A stretch of DNA of 64,000 nucleotides, taken from assembly GCA_019912965.1 (NCBI GenBank), contig JAIOHM010000089.1, forward strand, positions 1 through 64,000, read 5' to 3'. The translations under genes were made by a program, and so were the position numbers. Positions 62,714 through 64,000 of the stretch are shown in pieces (positions within the stretch are counted from its first letter, which is position 1; the number at the start of each line of letters is the position of its first letter). This stretch comes from Anaerolineae bacterium (GTDB lineage: Bacteria; Chloroflexota; Anaerolineae; Aggregatilineales; Phototrophicaceae). The notes under the pieces are model-generated. The model was not told the origin of the DNA. It ran no database searches and saw only the letters and a list, made by a program, of their open reading frames with translations.

Positions 62714-64000
62714 TTTCATCTCCACAGCGGGCGTCTTGCCGCACACCAATGATCGGGTAGTTGACGGTACACATGCCCGCCAGCATGTCACACAGGGGTT
62801 GCAGGGAGTTCCCGCCGATCAGCACATCGCTTTCGCCGATTTTGCCGACGAAACCCCGGTTATCGCCGGATACATAATCGTCGTCGATTTCCAGTTCGCC
62901 ACTCATAAATTCGTTGATGGTGAAGGGATAGATACCCTCGCCCGCGCCCACCGGAATGGTGAAATTCACACTGGTATTCATCGCCTGAAAATCATGCGGC
63001 AGGGGTTGTTCCGCAATCATGGCAGCCAGATCGCCGAACATGGTTACGTCCCACTGCGGCATTCCAGCCTCACCGATCCATGGGCCTTCTAAACCCGTGC
63101 AGGTATACAGATCAACCTTCACGGGCAGTTCGATGTAAAACAGCCAGACTTTGCCTTCACCCTGCACGTTATAGATTTCGTAGCCGTGATATTCGACGCG
63201 GATGCTCAGGCTCTTGGTCGGCAGTCCGGCGCGGGTCATCGCGTTGACCAGCAGGTCGTACAATTTGGTCGCGGCGAACGCCCCTGCCCCGGCGACACCA
63301 TCTTTGAACGACAGGAAATCTGCGAGCTTGAACGGGAAATCGGCTTTATCCAAGCTGGCGTAGACATGCACCTTGCCGAATAATTCTTCGCCTACGCCGG
63401 GATTGCGTTCGGTGCGCGGGTAGAGTTCCAGCGTGGAAATACCGTTGCTGCCTGTGACTTCACCGCACGTTCCGCACGAAGCGATTTTATTGGAGTCGGC
63501 GCTGATGGTGGTCACAAAATTACCGCCTTCCTGAATCCGTCCGGTGGCAGGCTGGTCGATTGACCAACGGACTTTGAAGCCTTCCAGCGGCCCATTCGGG
63601 GGAACCGATAATCCGGCCAATTCGTAACAGGTCAGCACTTTTTGTGCCAGCGTGGAATTGAACCATGCTGTAGCCGTCAGTTTGACGTGTTCAGCGCGGC
63701 TGCCAGCGGCGTGTTTAAAGTGGGTGATGGTTTTATCGGCGGTCAGGTCAAGCTGTGCGCCCATGAGCAGCAGAAGCATATTCAGACCCTTCGTGCCACG
63801 ATCAATCACGGTGCTGACGCGCCCGCCCGCTTCTTCGCCCAGCGTTCCGGTAGCAGCGTTAATCAGTTCGCCGCGCAGACCTTCGATCACACCGTGTTTA
63901 TCGCCCGCGTTGACCGCATCCCCGGGGTTAGCCCCTTCTGACTGGAAAGGCACACCTTCCAGCACCTTTTTCAACGCCACACAGGAATCATCGCCCTGTG
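62688..64000 (-). CDS. Large protein of unknown function, 5' end outside the window
   Basis: At least 436 codons; the frame is open to the window edge (in-frame codons continue before GTG 63980), so the start is not seen. The visible part is beta-rich (HVKLTATAWFNS, FKVRWSIDQPATGRI, NGISTLELYPRT, GKVWLFYIELPVKVDLYTCT) with Cys pairs (SCGTCGE), resembling Ig-like extracellular domains. No family recognised. It overlaps the signal-peptide gene downstream by 26 bases. Confidence 0.65.
   Translation of the reverse strand, partial: QGDDSCVALKKVLEGVPFQSEGANPGDAVNAGDKHGVIEGLRGELINAATGTLGEEAGGRVSTVIDRGTKGLNMLLLLMGAQLDLTADKTITHFKHAAGSRAEHVKLTATAWFNSTLAQKVLTCYELAGLSVPPNGPLEGFKVRWSIDQPATGRIQEGGNFVTTISADSNKIASCGTCGEVTGSNGISTLELYPRTERNPGVGEELFGKVHVYASLDKADFPFKLADFLSFKDGVAGAGAFAATKLYDLLVNAMTRAGLPTKSLSIRVEYHGYEIYNVQGEGKVWLFYIELPVKVDLYTCTGLEGPWIGEAGMPQWDVTMFGDLAAMIAEQPLPHDFQAMNTSVNFTIPVGAGEGIYPFTINEFMSGELEIDDDYVSGDNRGFVGKIGESDVLIGGNSLQPLCDMLAGMCTVNYPIIGVRQDARCGDENEYYFDSM

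Overview
The window looks like chromosomal DNA from a free-living, monoderm-type heterotroph, most plausibly a Chloroflexota (Anaerolineae-like) bacterium. This is inferred from the mix of genes, not from a marker gene: many sugar ABC transporters with non-lipoprotein signal peptides, LacI-type regulators, large signalling ATPases with TPR tails (cyclase-STAND, CHAT-STAND, NACHT), an S8 protease with lamin-tail and fibronectin-like modules, and dispersed palindromic repeats. No rRNA, tRNA, CRISPR array or insertion sequence was seen.

Layout. 1-1269: end of a surface fibre protein with an S74-type self-cleaving chaperone, plus a small secreted Fn3-like protein. 1490-4753: MFS permease, RelBE-like toxin-antitoxin pair and an ornithine-decarboxylase-type enzyme with a structured leader. 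4967-7859: a membrane-anchored NACHT NTPase overlapping a formylglycine-enzyme-fold protein with an Ala-Leu-Asp-Arg repeat tract. 7860-9010: repeat-rich non-coding DNA. 9011-10918: acetyl-CoA synthetase. 11085-20877: an arabinoside-utilisation island (frameshifted GH51 arabinofuranosidase, family-5 oligosaccharide ABC transporter, divergent LacI regulator with clear operators, L-ribulose-5-phosphate 4-epimerase). 21053-27408: a carboxymuconolactone-decarboxylase-like protein, two histidine kinase/response regulator pairs and DNA polymerase IV. 27537-32612: LacI regulator divergent from a ribose-type ABC transporter, closed by a strong terminator.

32613-33869: second repeat-rich non-coding stretch, related in inverted orientation to 8480-8935. 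33870-34616: immunity-like gene and the relic of a Hint-type polymorphic toxin. 34671-38862: nuclease-like protein, methyltransferase and a three-gene overlapping operon of unknown membrane proteins. 38923-42338: MalFGE-type sugar transporter. 42689-44483: radical SAM-SPASM maturase with a membrane/helical-repeat partner ending in Cys-Asp-Cys-Arg-Trp-Arg. 44790-49342: aldo/keto reductase, small protein plus retropepsin-like protease, two GNATs and a TetR operon. 49364-52609: secreted S8 protease. 52773-61610: cyclase-STAND-TPR gene converging (3 bp apart) on a tight operon of CHAT-STAND-TPR, TIR-like/zinc-ribbon and three-helix membrane protein. 61838-64000: two secreted or envelope proteins of unknown function, the last cut by the window end.

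The best candidates for an undescribed system are the CHAT-STAND / TIR-zinc-ribbon / 3TM operon (56775-61610), the NACHT plus FGE-fold pair (4967-7859), and the radical SAM locus (42689-44483). In each the domains are readable, but the function is inference.
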